Source: Moesziomyces globuligerus (Eukaryota > Basidiomycota > Ustilaginomycetes > Ustilaginales > Ustilaginaceae). From it: a stretch of DNA of 64,000 bases. Positions within the stretch are counted from its first letter, which is position 1, and each line of letters begins with the position of its first letter. Positions 38,975-49,527 of the stretch are shown here, one piece after another. The stretch is from assembly GCA_030849465.1 (NCBI GenBank), contig JARVLF010000018.1, forward strand, positions 496,001 to 560,000, given 5' to 3'. The position numbers and the translations under genes were made by a program. Under the pieces are notes generated by a model. It was not told where the DNA came from, searched no databases, and saw only the letters and a program-made list of their open reading frames with translations.

Positions 38975-40216
38975 TCTGAGTCTCGACACGTCTAGATATG
39001 ATTAGGTTGCGACGTCTAGATATGATTAGGTTGCGAGAAGTGTCGGGCTGAGCTTGTCGGTCAGGAGCGATAGGATTCGCGTGCGACAGGTCAGCAATCT
39101 CAGACGTGAGGTACATATATATGCCGTCGCAAGCCTCAGACGTTTCGATCGAAACCTGCTGTCCTTTAGCTCACGGGGCAACCTGCCCTCTCTTCCTCGA
39201 GCTCCATGCTTGCTGTGCAGTTGGATCTCGGATCAGCTGCCGAATCAGCCCCGGTGCCCGTGCGGCTTCTAGCGACCAGGGTCCTGGCGAAAACCAGCCA
39301 TGAAGGAATCGGGAGTCGCAGTCTATCTGGCCCGAGGGTAGGGCCTTGAGCTTCTTCCGCCACGCATGACTGAGATCACGTACTTTGACGCCGTCCCGCG
39401 TGCGAACCCACCTACCGTGAGCATCTCCCGCGCGCAACTGGAGCTCAACTTTGTCTGACAAGGTTAGGACGGCAAGCGCCGTGTCAGAGCACAGTGCCAT
39501 GGAAAGGTGAGCGGGGTGAGTGCGGTGGGGGTGAACTTTAGCGCGGTTGCGGGCGGAGGAACAGGATGGCGTGAGAGTCGGATGCTGAGCGGACGGAAGG
39601 GCGCGGGCACGTTTTTAGTGCGAAATCCGACGCGGCCGGCACTTTTGGGCACTTTTCTGACAGCCGAACGCGCCTGGCTTCGGCCGCTGACGTGCTCGCT
39701 CGCCATCCCGGCACGCGCCTCCGCAATCTGCTATCGCCATCGAGCTTGGGCGGCTGTATTCCCCGCAACCTCTAGATCGATCCCAGCTTCCTTCGCCTTT
39801 TTCGAGGATGTGGACGAGGGCGCAAGACCAGGTTGGGGCTGTCACGCGATCGCACAAAGCCATCTACGGACGCACAACATCTGCGTGCCTGGTCGCAGAG
39901 CTAGCGCCGGAGGATCCTCCACTCGGGAAAAACGCAGGACCACAGCGGATCCGTAGAGATTTGTGCTCGGTGGCATCAGAGAGGCGCAGGTGTGAAAGTC
40001 GACGTGAAGCATCCAGCGTACGAGGAAGCAAGGTGCCTCCGGCCAAGTTAGTCGGCTGAAGCTTCTAGAGCCAAGTTGCACTGATCCCTCCACAGCGACA
40101 TATGAGCTTGCTTCCCAGCCATCGGGTTTGACGACAAAGCTTCATCTTGAGCGTTCATTGAAGGCATTGTCGATCGACCTACGCCACCACAGCATCCATC
40201 TCATAGCGCCTCCACG
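38975..40216. other. Divergent promoter region, flavin monooxygenase and reductase genes
   Basis: About 1.24 kb between divergent starts. It carries the 24-base tandem duplication (38988-39035) and a TATA-like CATATATATG at about 39112-39122, both upstream of the monooxygenase. ORFs on either strand (for example minus 39171-39500) have no recognisable domain. No RNA gene seen. Confidence 0.5.
38988..39035. repeat. 24-base perfect tandem duplication at the monooxygenase start
   Basis: Two adjacent identical copies (38988-39011, 39012-39035), each containing CTAGATATGATTAGG. They lie 14 bases upstream of the monooxygenase ATG, so in its leader or core promoter. Confidence 0.95.
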
Positions 40217-41790
40217 ATGGCGGCGATCGAGATCATCGATGCCGAGCTGGGCGGTCAGCCTTCGCCGCTGCCCACTCGCAACGCTGTGAAAGACGACACG
40301 TCCTCGGATCTTGCTGCTCTCTATCCGGCGTACAGCCGCGCCGAGAGGGAAGCAGCTCTGCGCTTCCTCATCCCCTCTACGCACGAAGTGTGCCTGGGCG
40401 CAGGCTGGGTCGAGACGACCTTGCCCGTCTCGCCGCCGCTGCGTCGCTCGTCGTCATCTTCGTCGTCTTCGGCACCCTCGACGCCGGGTGAGCCCGAGGG
40501 CGAGGAGAGCGAGGCGCTGCTGGTGCGCTCGTGCTCGCAGGGCTGGACGCTCTCGTTCGAGCTGACGCCGCACCAGCCCGTCCCCGAGCCGAGGGCCGCA
40601 GACGAGGTGGTGGTGCGCAACCTCGCCGTCGGCCTCAATCCGGTCGACTGGAAGTCGGTCTCGTTCAACTTTGGCATCCCCGCATTCCCCTGGATCCTAG
40701 GCCGCGACATTGCAGGTCAGGTCGTTCGAGTTCCAGAGAGCAACACAGCGGGGTGGAAGGTCGGCGATCGCGTCTGGACGTGTGCCGACTCGAGGCACAT
40801 GCGCGCCGGTGGATACCAGAGGTTCTCGGTGCACAGCACGCGCACGCTCGCCAAGCTTCCCGACCACATCACCGACCAAGAGGCAGCTACGCTGGGCACA
40901 GGTCTGGTCACTGCAGCAGTGGCCCTGTTCGCCTTCTTCAAGCTCGCGCTCGTCGAGCCCACACCGGAGACCGGACTCGAGGCCAAGTTCGACCAACTCG
41001 ACCTCGAAGACCAAGCGTGGATTCTGTAAGCCTTCGTAGCCTCGGCCGATGCAGAGGAAGAGAAGCGGTACTGACACTTTGCCTTTGGGGCGTGTGCTTG
41101 TAGGATCTACGGTGGTGGGGCGGTGACGGGGTTGTATGCTGCGCAGCTGGCTCGACTGAGCCGCGTGCGCGTGGTGGCCGTGGCGTCGCAGAGCAACTTT
41201 GCGCTCCTGCGCTCGCTCGGCGTCGACGTGTGCGTCGACCGTCACCAGCCCGCCGAGCAGATCCTCGACTCGATCCGCGCCGAGCTCACGCGGCGCCGAG
41301 GCGTGCTCCGGTACGCGATCGACTGCGTCTCGTCTCAAACGGCCGATACGTGTCTACGAGCGCTTGCGAGCGGCGGAGCAGATGCGCAGCTCATCGCGCT
41401 CGCGGGCAACCCCAAAGCGACCGCGGACAAGGTCCAGGTGCACCGCATCTCGTTCTCCACCACCTTCTACCATCCCGACGGCGTCTTTGCAGAGCGCGTC
41501 CTCAGCCACCTCACGCGGCTGCTTGAGCAGAGGGCGCTCACGCCGTGCAGCCCGCATGTGCTCCCCGACGGCCTCGCTGGAATCAGGTACGTGGAGACCC
41601 AAAGACACGCACGAGAGAATGCAGACGCTGACAATGCTCGTCCGACGCATGGCGCAGGTCGGGACTCGAGATGCTGCGCGATGGCAAGGCGCCTCGCGCG
41701 CGCAAGCTCGTGGTCAGGATCGACGAAACGCCCGCCGCCGACGTCACGCATCTCGGTGTCCGCACCGAGCTCGGCTGGAACGGCGTCTAG
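40217..41790 (+). CDS. Medium-chain dehydrogenase/reductase (zinc-type alcohol dehydrogenase-like), three exons
   Basis: Predicted 474-residue NAD(P)H-dependent oxidoreductase of the medium-chain superfamily. Exons are 40217-41025, 41104-41586 and 41658-41790. Both introns (78 and 71 bases) have GTAAGC/GTACGT donors, CTGAC branch sites and TAG/CAG acceptors. Splicing joins DQAWILIYGGGAVTGLYAAQ across the nucleotide-binding glycine motif. The catalytic domain shows NLAVGLNPVDWKSV, WILGRDIAGQVV, GWKVGDRVW and GTGLVTAAVALF. The C-terminus reads LVVRIDETP. It resembles fungal CipB/quinone-reductase-like enzymes; structural zinc ligands are not clear, so zinc dependence is uncertain. The first 110 residues are an extension with a Ser run (about 76-87). 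Substrate unknown. Confidence 0.88.
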
Positions 41791-41894
41791 ATCCCCCCAT
41801 AGTTCCCCCTGCGATGTAGATTAGAAACGATTAGGACCCGTTCAGCCGCACTGCGCACAGGCCGTTTGGATTTCTGCGACGATGTTCGCGATGA

Positions 41895-42785
41895 TCATTG
41901 AGAGTCGGCCGCATGGGCGTGGTCGTGTTCGGCGTCGCGCTGCTCCTGCTCGAGTCTCGCGAGCTCGGCGCCCTGGCTGGCGACGATCCACTCGAGGTCG
42001 AGCTCCTGCATGAAGCTGGCCATGGCGGCTTGCCTTCGGTTGGCCTCGAGTCTCGCTTGCTGGGTGTAGAGTCTGTCGTCCTTGATCTTGAGCAGCTTCT
42101 CGTGGAAGTGCGCGATGGCGGAACCGTTGTAGCCCTCTGCTTGTTCTGCGGGCGGAACAGGATCCATCTGCGGGTTGTTGGGTGGGATGTACAGCGGGCG
42201 ATTGCATTTGGCGCTGTAAGCTGCGCAGCGCATGATACCGATGCTGCCGATCGAGTCGAGGCGATCGGCGTCCGAGACGCACCAGAACTCGGCGCACGAA
42301 TTGAGCCACTCGCGGAGCTCGAGATCGGCGGCGCTCGCGTGCTCCACCGCCTGTGCGCGACGCCGCGCGTCCTTGGACCACGAGACGTTGCCGACGATCT
42401 TCTCGACCAGCGCGATCTGCGCTCGACTCGGTGCGACCGAGAGCGAGGTCCAGAACGGCGCCAGCACCGACGAGGGCGTGGTGGACGACGAGGTGTACTT
42501 GGCATCGGTGAGGTCGTGGAAGAGCGCGCCGAGTTCGACGACGAGCATGTCGAGTGGCGGCAATTCGGGCGAGCGCGTGAGGCTCAGCGCGAGCAGGTGG
42601 ACACGGTGAATGTGGTGGTAATCGTGCGACGGATCGTGCGAGGCAAACGCACGCTGGACGAAGAGTTTGGCCGCAGCGACGACGGCGTCCCGCTCCGAAG
42701 GCGTCAACGTCGCCGAAGCCGAGGCCGAGGCGCCAGAGACGGTGGCCGACCGAGAAAGGTCCGCAGATAGTGTGTCCATTGTCAT
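41895..42785 (-). CDS. HD-domain phosphohydrolase, YedJ-like
   Basis: Predicted 296-residue cytosolic metal-dependent phosphohydrolase. HD features: SHDYHHIHRV (about 53-62), LGALFHDL with the His90-Asp91 pair, KIVGNVSWSK in the position of the next His helix, and the distal Asp in CVSDADRLDSIGSIG. AIAHFHEKLLKIKDDRLYTQQAR follows in the same order as in bacterial YedJ. Related enzymes hydrolyse nucleotides or small phosphate esters; the substrate here cannot be predicted. An insert (about 92-105, Thr/Ser-rich) follows the HD pair. The start could be either of two ATGs two codons apart (42785 or 42779). It ends close to, and converges with, the reductase gene (104 bases). Confidence 0.85.
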   Translation of the reverse strand: MTMDTLSADLSRSATVSGASASASATLTPSERDAVVAAAKLFVQRAFASHDPSHDYHHIHRVHLLALSLTRSPELPPLDMLVVELGALFHDLTDAKYTSSSTTPSSVLAPFWTSLSVAPSRAQIALVEKIVGNVSWSKDARRRAQAVEHASAADLELREWLNSCAEFWCVSDADRLDSIGSIGIMRCAAYSAKCNRPLYIPPNNPQMDPVPPAEQAEGYNGSAIAHFHEKLLKIKDDRLYTQQARLEANRRQAAMASFMQELDLEWIVASQGAELARLEQEQRDAEHDHAHAADSQ

Positions 42786-43053
42786 GGCTGCTCTTTCTAT
42801 CGTCGGGAGATGGCAGGTGCTGTGAGGGACAGGATCGAGGTGCGTGCACGACCGGCGACTCATTTCGAGTCTTGGAAGAAGCACCGCATGCGCTTGCCAA
42901 CACCGGACCCTGTGCCCGGCGCAGCTTAACAACTCTGCGCAATTTCTCTCACCTCTCATCCGACCACGCTGTCTACACTCACGAGCGCTCAGAACGAGCA
43001 TGTGGGGTCTGGGAAGCAGTCCATTGCACGTACGACAAGCGATGGCTCTGCTC

Positions 43054-45744
43054 CTATGCGAACAGCGAAGCGTCGATGCCCTTACCTCCAAAGTGGGTGA
43101 TGCAGATCAGATGGTCCTCGGACGCCGAGACGATGCGCGTCGTGTTGAAGTCGACGTCAAAGATCCTCGCCTTGTGGCAGCGGAAGTCACGCAAGCACGT
43201 CCCCACCGCCATGCCCGCCTCCTCGCTCTCTCCGCCTTCTACTGCGTCGCTGCGATCCGCTGCCTCCTCTGGCTGATCTTTCGGCCGCGTTGCTGGCGTG
43301 GTGGCCTCTCCGATGTGCCAGAGCTTGATCATGCGGTCGTAGCCACCAGAGACCACGAGGCGGCGGATCGGACAGAAGGCGACGGTGCGGACGAGCATGT
43401 GATGCTCGCCGAGCACGTGCGTGCACTTGCCGCTGAGCGTATCCCAGACGCGGATCGTCTGATCGTTGGACCCGCTGACGAGCGTGGTGCCCTTGAAGAC
43501 GATGCACGCGAGGCCCTTTGTGTGTCCGCTGAACGTGTGCACCTTTTCGCCCGACTCAAGGTCCCACAAGAACATGGAGCCTTCGCCGGAAGCGGAGACG
43601 ACGCGGTTGCCCTGCAGATCCACCGCATTCACGGGCCCCGTGTGAGAGAACTTTCGGTACGCTCTTGGTGGCCCCTCGATGTGCGCGGCACGGTCGACGA
43701 CGTCGGAGCGTCGCCAGACGCGAACTGTGGTGTCTTTGGAGCTGGTGACGATCCAGTCGGCGCTAAAGACAACGTCTAGCACCGCCGACGTGTGCTCGCG
43801 CAGCACGCAGTGCAGCCTCTGGCTCTTGTTGTGCACCAGCGCCTCGGTCTCGCCCGACGTCGCCGGCTCGGCTGCCGAGGCGCGCGGCGTGGCCAGGATC
43901 GCCGCAAAGTCCCAGACGAAGACCTGCGCATCCGAGCTGACCGAGACGAGGATCGTGTCGTCGTACTGCAGCGAGAGCACCGAGGCGGTATGACCCTGGA
44001 TGATGTGCTTGCACGCGCCGGACTCGACGTCCCATACGCGGATCGTCCGGTCGCGCGAGCCCGAGACGAGCTTGCCCGCCGTGCCCGTGCCGACGCCGTC
44101 GTCCTGCCGGATGCAGTAGACCGAGTCCTCGTGCCCACGCAGGAACCGCTTGCTCGGCTCGAACCGCCTCTTCTCCCTCGCACCTTCGGCCGCCGCAGAG
44201 GCCAGAGCCTCGTCGACCGCACGCGCGCGGGGTTCGTGTCCGCGCGTCCAGCGCCGCTCGAGGATGTACCGGTCGCAGTAGAGGCGGGTCCAGTTGAGCG
44301 AGGCGGCGAAAAACTCCTCGGCCTCGGCGACCTCGGTGTTGGAGTCGAGAGAGGGCCTACGCGAGGTCGACGCCTCGGTGCCCGGGGCGGTGGAGCTGGT
44401 GCTGGCCTGGCGCGACATGGGTGCGTCGTGGCCAAAGTACGAAGCTGCTGCTGCCTCCTGTGCTCTCCTCGCGCCTGCGGGTGTTGAGGGTGCTGGTCGA
44501 GCGGGGCTGAGGAAGAGCCCGAATCGACCCGTGGCGGCCGTGGGCGATCGAAGCGGGCTCATGGGTCCTGCGCTTGACGGCGAAGCCACTGTATCTCGTC
44601 GTCTCACTGGCTCGTCCGCGTTGGTGGAAGAAAGGCTCAGACCCGCAAGGGGGAACGAGGGGATGTGGAGCGTCTCCCTCCAGCTCTTGAGCGCGGCCAG
44701 ACGGTCTCGATACGGACTCGAGGTTGAGGCGGCCTGGCGTTGGTCCTGGAGTCTGCGGAGGCGTTCCGCCTCCTCGCGCGCGGCGGTGCGCTTGGCCTGG
44801 GCCTCGATACGCTTGAGCTCGGCCTGGTGCTGGAGGACCATGGGTGCATCTTCTCGTATCGCCCACCCGGGTCTGCTGAAGAACAAGTGGCGCCACACGG
44901 CCTGATCCATCGCGATCGCGCGCCAGCGCTTCGACACGCCCGCCGCAGCGAGCAAGTCGGAGTGAGTCGGCAGCATGAACACGATGCACAGCGCCAGCTC
45001 CGGTGGCAAGCACGTCAGAAAGTCGACACATCCCGTCTTGTTCTTGGCCGGAGACGCCGTGTCGTCGACGTAGCACGCTTCGTCATCGATCGCCATGCTG
45101 GTCGTTGCGGTAGCGAGGTCGGTATCGAGCGGGTCCGGATGTTCCGGATGGAAAGAGGAGGAGGCGGTGGCGTAGGAGCGGCCGCTCCACGAGACGCGGT
45201 CGCGGCGCAGCGCGCTGCGTGTGCGTGCGAGGAGGAAGGCATCGTTCGCATCGACGGGTGAGCCTGGCCGCGCGGTAAAGTAGCCATCGGCGTCCGATGC
45301 AGTGCTCTGCTGCGACGGAGACCGGAACATATCCTCCGGCGTAGCCAGCACCGTCAGCAGTCCCTCTGATCTGCGGCCGTTCGGACCGCCGCCGGCACTA
45401 CCGGCAGTGGCGGCAGTGGCGGTGGTGGCGAAGGTGTCGATTGGACTCCTTGGGCTGGGAGTCGGGTCTGGACTTGTAGCCGAAAGCGGGGTGATGGAGC
45501 CACTGGTGCCTGATCTGAGCATTGATCTTCGTCCATGTCTCGACGGGCCCGGTGAGTCGTCGGGAGGAGAGCTGAGTGGCGAACACGCGGTGACGTTGCG
45601 AAACGCCTCTTCACCGCCCACCAGCGACGGACGTCTGTAGGAGCCGGAGGCGACGTCGTCGTCTGCGATCAACGATGCCTGAGCCGTCGGCGGCGATCGA
45701 AGCAGCTCCACCACCTCCTCGTTCGGAGACGCTGGCCGGGACAT
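43054..45744 (-). CDS. F-box/WD40 protein, probable SCF ubiquitin-ligase substrate receptor
   Basis: Predicted 896 residues. A disordered Ser/Pro/Thr-rich N-terminus (1-235) is followed by an F-box (about 241-290: DFLTCLPPELALCIVFMLP, then VSKRWRAIAMDQAVWRHLF), which binds Skp1. A charged coiled-coil and a low-complexity linker (about 300-540) come next, then a WD40 propeller (about 545-896) with repeats ending SRDRTIRVWD, SSDAQVFVWD, SKDTTVRVWR, SGEGSMFLWD, SNDQTIRVWD, GGYDRMIKLWH and SEDHLICI, seven blades. The design matches Cdc4/Met30/Fbxw7-type receptors that bind phosphorylated substrates, but I cannot assign an orthologue. The ATG at 45744 is used; the frame upstream begins only with TTG. 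The final blade carries an acidic insert. Confidence 0.9.
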   Translation of the reverse strand: MSRPASPNEEVVELLRSPPTAQASLIADDDVASGSYRRPSLVGGEEAFRNVTACSPLSSPPDDSPGPSRHGRRSMLRSGTSGSITPLSATSPDPTPSPRSPIDTFATTATAATAGSAGGGPNGRRSEGLLTVLATPEDMFRSPSQQSTASDADGYFTARPGSPVDANDAFLLARTRSALRRDRVSWSGRSYATASSSFHPEHPDPLDTDLATATTSMAIDDEACYVDDTASPAKNKTGCVDFLTCLPPELALCIVFMLPTHSDLLAAAGVSKRWRAIAMDQAVWRHLFFSRPGWAIREDAPMVLQHQAELKRIEAQAKRTAAREEAERLRRLQDQRQAASTSSPYRDRLAALKSWRETLHIPSFPLAGLSLSSTNADEPVRRRDTVASPSSAGPMSPLRSPTAATGRFGLFLSPARPAPSTPAGARRAQEAAAASYFGHDAPMSRQASTSSTAPGTEASTSRRPSLDSNTEVAEAEEFFAASLNWTRLYCDRYILERRWTRGHEPRARAVDEALASAAAEGAREKRRFEPSKRFLRGHEDSVYCIRQDDGVGTGTAGKLVSGSRDRTIRVWDVESGACKHIIQGHTASVLSLQYDDTILVSVSSDAQVFVWDFAAILATPRASAAEPATSGETEALVHNKSQRLHCVLREHTSAVLDVVFSADWIVTSSKDTTVRVWRRSDVVDRAAHIEGPPRAYRKFSHTGPVNAVDLQGNRVVSASGEGSMFLWDLESGEKVHTFSGHTKGLACIVFKGTTLVSGSNDQTIRVWDTLSGKCTHVLGEHHMLVRTVAFCPIRRLVVSGGYDRMIKLWHIGEATTPATRPKDQPEEAADRSDAVEGGESEEAGMAVGTCLRDFRCHKARIFDVDFNTTRIVSASEDHLICITHFGGKGIDASLFA

Positions 45745-46131
45745 GTTTGCTCTGTCACTGACCGCAAAGCTCTCCAATCAGAGCAGAAGCATACCGTGAT
45801 AAGAGAAGAGAGCTTCCCAGAACCGTCTCCTTCGCTATCGTACTACTGCAGAGCTCCAGCGCTCAGCACCACACCGAGTCGAGATGTACAGGTGGAAATG
45901 AAGACACAACCTTTGACCTCGCAGCTGCACCTGCACATTGCCGACTCCACTCAGCTCTCGCGCATTTCTCACCCAAAATCCCACGCGCCAACTGCATCCT
46001 CCCCACCCGCAGACTCGCTTCTTTTCCCCGAACCCCGACCCCGATAGCCTTCGCACACACACATCTACACACAGCACACACACGAAGCGACTCAAAGGTG
46101 ACGGGAATGCAATTGAACCAGCCACGACGTG
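45745..46131. other. Intergenic between the F-box/WD40 gene and the membrane-protein gene
   Basis: About 390 bases, mainly promoter and leader of the minus-strand F-box gene. It is rich in CA and short ACAC runs (about 46050-46085). No gene seen. Confidence 0.5.
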
Positions 46132-47790
46132 CTACAAGATCTGCCTCGCCGCAGCGTGGGACGCACTCTCCATGCCCCTGCCCAGGCCAGCACCGAGCGG
46201 CGCAGCCTGTGCAAACGAGCTCGGCGACGAGATCTGCGTGGTCGCCATGCCGGGCCTGGGCATCGGGGCGCCAAATCCTCCTCCATACGGCATCATCCTG
46301 ACACCCGCACCGCCCTGTTGCGGCACATGGTCATTTGGGCCGAGAGGCCCCAGCGGACTGGTGGAGCCATTCGAGCCCGGGCTGTACGGCGATCTCCTGC
46401 CTCCGCCCCACCCCATCCCCTCCCTCGCCGACAAGTAATCTCCCGCGCCCGCCGCAGGCAACCCATCTCTGTATCCGCCCGCGGGCGCCTCTTCCGCCAC
46501 CATCATCGACGGGATCCTGCCCGCCCTACCGTTGGGATGGTATCTGCTCGACCTGCGCGCATCGCCCTTGCCCACGCTGTCGACGCGGCGCAGCGGCCTC
46601 GGCTCGCCCAGGCGCTCCGTCGTATTCGAGCCCGTCCTGCGCATGTTGCTTCCGCCCGCGTACTCGGCGCCGGGCATGGTATCGTGACCTTCCTGCGGCA
46701 TGAACATCGACTTGCGGTAGGTGCCTGGGCCGACGCTGTCGATGCGGCTGCGGCGCGAGGCGGCCGTATCGTTCGACGAGCCGAGATGCGCCTGGCCGTA
46801 GCGCGAGCGACGGTTCTTGGAGCTGGCCGGCGGCGGTCCACGCGCATACGGCCTCTGCTGTTGATGGGCCTGGGCTAGACTCGCGCGTCGGGGCATCACC
46901 CCAGCGGGCGGTCCGCCCAGATAACTGTTGCGTGGCTCGCGCATCTCGGACGAGCCCTTGGGCGCGCCGCCGTTGACGGCGTTGTGGTCAAAGATCTGGC
47001 CGGGCGTGAAGCCAGATCCGTCTGGCAGGAACGACGTCGAGGCCATGGCGTTTGCCGAGTGCGGCGAGTCGTACGAGTCATCGCCGGTCGCATGGATGGG
47101 CGGATGCGCGCCGCTGACGTTGCGGCGGAACGTGCCGGACGCCGCGGGCCCGGGCAGCTCGATGCCGCTGCTCGCGCCGCGCGCATGACCGCCTCTGAGT
47201 GGGCCGAAGCGGTGCGACTCGTCGCCGCTGAAGCTTCCTGCGCTATTGCTGGGGATCATGCCGAATCCACCGTTCGGACCGGGGCCACCATGACCGTATC
47301 CGCTGGAGCTGCCAAGCGAGCTGTCGGCTTCTTCGTAGCGACCGCCTCTGCCCATGGGCTGCGCCGAGTCGAGCAGGCCTGCCTTGGGATTGGAAACGTC
47401 GTGCGTCGATTCGTTGGGCCGATACGCACCGCCGCCGTGCGCGGCAGCCGCCGAGCCATACCCAGCCGCCGAAGGCTGAAACATGCCCTTGGCATAGTTC
47501 TGGCGCGGTGAATCCGAGCGCGGACGGTTGACGTACTTGCACGTGATGCCGATCAGGACGAAGAGGAGGAAGGCGCCCACAAAGCCACCGAGGATGATGG
47601 CGACGACGGGCGCTTCGAGGCTCGAAGTCTGCTCGGCAATGTAGCTGGTCTTTTTGGCAGCGGCGGAGCCGGTACCCGAGGCGCCGCTCTGGAGCGACTG
47701 TGTAGCGGAGGTGGTGGCCCTGGCAGCAAGGTGGGCTCGGCGGACGACATGCTTGACGAAGCCCTTGGGCATGTCAGCGTGAATCGCCAT
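46132..47790 (-). CDS. Single-pass membrane protein of unknown function
   Basis: Not recognised. Predicted 552 residues from the ATG at 47790 (a second ATG at 47772 is possible). A basic N-terminal segment (KGFVKHVVRRAHLAAR) and a Ser/Thr/Ala-rich stretch precede one clear hydrophobic span (VVAIILGGFVGAFLLFVLIGI, about 60-80), followed by CKYVNRPRSD. The remaining 450 residues are Gly/Ser/Pro/Arg-rich and probably disordered, with several Arg-Arg-Ser patches that fit basophilic kinase sites. No signal peptide is evident. The layout recalls fungal mid-body or cortical sensors with a cytoplasmic tail, but this is weak. The frame upstream of 47790 is open but loses coding bias. Confidence 0.75.
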   Translation of the reverse strand: MAIHADMPKGFVKHVVRRAHLAARATTSATQSLQSGASGTGSAAAKKTSYIAEQTSSLEAPVVAIILGGFVGAFLLFVLIGITCKYVNRPRSDSPRQNYAKGMFQPSAAGYGSAAAAHGGGAYRPNESTHDVSNPKAGLLDSAQPMGRGGRYEEADSSLGSSSGYGHGGPGPNGGFGMIPSNSAGSFSGDESHRFGPLRGGHARGASSGIELPGPAASGTFRRNVSGAHPPIHATGDDSYDSPHSANAMASTSFLPDGSGFTPGQIFDHNAVNGGAPKGSSEMREPRNSYLGGPPAGVMPRRASLAQAHQQQRPYARGPPPASSKNRRSRYGQAHLGSSNDTAASRRSRIDSVGPGTYRKSMFMPQEGHDTMPGAEYAGGSNMRRTGSNTTERLGEPRPLRRVDSVGKGDARRSSRYHPNGRAGRIPSMMVAEEAPAGGYRDGLPAAGAGDYLSAREGMGWGGGRRSPYSPGSNGSTSPLGPLGPNDHVPQQGGAGVRMMPYGGGFGAPMPRPGMATTQISSPSSFAQAAPLGAGLGRGMESASHAAARQIL

Positions 47791-49527
47791 GTCAGGAAGC
47801 TGGACGCCCGCTAATGGCCGAGCAGAGGTGCAGGAGGATGCGCTGAGCCTTTGCCGATCGATGCAGATAGTCGATTGGGTTGAAAAGTTACGTAGGACGC
47901 GTGAAGGTATGGTCGGGAGCTCGAGGACCTGCCTATGCCACCCGATAAGCAAATAAGCAGCCCAAGGGATCGGAACGGACGGTCCGAAGCTGTAAGGAGA
48001 TGTTGAAGCCAGTCGAACGCGACGCCGTGTCTTTTGTTTCGCAGTGGGTCGCGGGTAGAGATGAAGCAGATGTGGCCGAGCACGTGGAAGACGAGGATGC
48101 GGGTGGACCCTTGGAGTCGATCGAGGCAAGCTGGTCGCCTATGCTTTGGTGTCGATGCGCGGTGCGATTGGTGATCTACGTGGTGCAGTGTCGCTTGGGC
48201 GGGGGTGGATGATCAAAACGAGCGTGGAAGGAGCAAAAGAGCGACGACACCGGGGCCTGTGTGGGAGTTGAAAGGGGACTTGAAGAGGATGCGGTCCGTT
48301 GGAAAGAGTGGCGGAGGGTGGGATTGCAGAGAGAGGGGAGTGAGAAGTCAAGAACGCAGGAATAAGGATAGGTTGGCTTGGCCAAGTAGCTGCGCGGAAG
48401 GGGCGGAGGGGGAGAGATGGTGGTATCCAGCGAGCAACGAGGGTGAGGATTCCTGCGGTCTGAGAGTGACGGGGCTGGGCGGGCATTTGAGGCAGGGGCA
48501 TACAGTGCACGCCGGCCTGAGTCTCAGCTGGCGGGCGCTGCGGTGATTTGACAGCGTGACTTGACTCGCCAACTGCACGCTCTCATCCTGCCGAGGCTGC
48601 TCGCTCTGTTGCTGGCCGTCGTCCACACGCCGACGCCGAGCCGACGCGGAAGCCACACTACGCATTGCAGATGCTTGCAGCTCCGTTGTCCTCGTGCTCT
48701 CTCGCCCACCGCCCACCGCGCGCCGCAAACTCACCCAAAACTTGCACTTGCACTGCAGCGCATGGCGCGTTTCTGTTTTTATTAAATCTTTTTTCCAACG
48801 TGTGCAGCGCTGCCGCTTGCAACTCACGCAGATCCCAGAGCCAAACCAGGGTCCGTAGGCGCCCACGCTGAAACATGCACACTGCTCTTCAGGTCGTCGC
48901 GTCAGGCCCGTCAAGGTGGGTCTCTGGCATTGTTCATGTCGTGAGACGCCGGTCACGTCCCCCCTGGGCTCATTCATGGACCACAGTCGTGCTTCGGCAC
49001 GGCGATCGTCCAAATGGAGCCACAGCTGAGTGGGTCCGAGGAGCGTCGACAGCCACAACGCAAGCGTCAAATTCAAAACAAAAAACAAAAACAAAAAACA
49101 AAAACCAGAGACAAGAAGAAGGAATCCGACCGACGCGTGTGCCCGTGGACCGTGAGGTGCTGCCGATGGCTCTGCTGTCAAAGCCGGCATGCGACCAACG
49201 CGCGGACGCTCGGAACGAGCTGCAGCCACCCTCGGACTTGGAGCTCTCTCTCTCTCTCAACCCCACCGCCGATCCCTCGCTCGGCTTCGGCTTTGGCTTT
49301 CAGCTGCTGGCGTGTCTGCTCATCGCCGATCCCGCTTCCTCTTCACAACAACCACCGATTCCTCCGCTATTCGCCATCATCGTGTGTATGTGGTGGCATT
49401 GCATCAAGCCTCAGCGGGCATCCGATCAGAGATACGTCACCTGCGTGCCCCTGCCATGGATCCAAAGCCAAAGGTCAGCATGTCAGTGCTCGTGTCTTTT
49501 ATGCGCCTTCGCGTCCGCTCGGGTCAC
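47791..49527. other. Long intergenic stretch, membrane-protein promoter side
   Basis: About 1.7 kb between two minus-strand genes. A minus ORF at 48348-49229 exists but its hydrophobic part comes from an (AAAAAC)-type tract at 49069-49105 and it has no domain. A T-rich stretch lies at about 48772-48798. A (CT)n run lies at 49246-49259. The last 102 bases (49426-49527) hold the probable terminal intron and exon of the neighbouring gene. Confidence 0.5.

Noticed and set aside
39171..39500. 109-codon minus ORF upstream of the flavin monooxygenase
   Set aside because: No recognisable family and no splice context; kept as intergenic.
48348..49229. 293-codon minus ORF with an apparent membrane span
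   Set aside because: The span is produced by an A/C-rich simple tract; no other feature of a gene.
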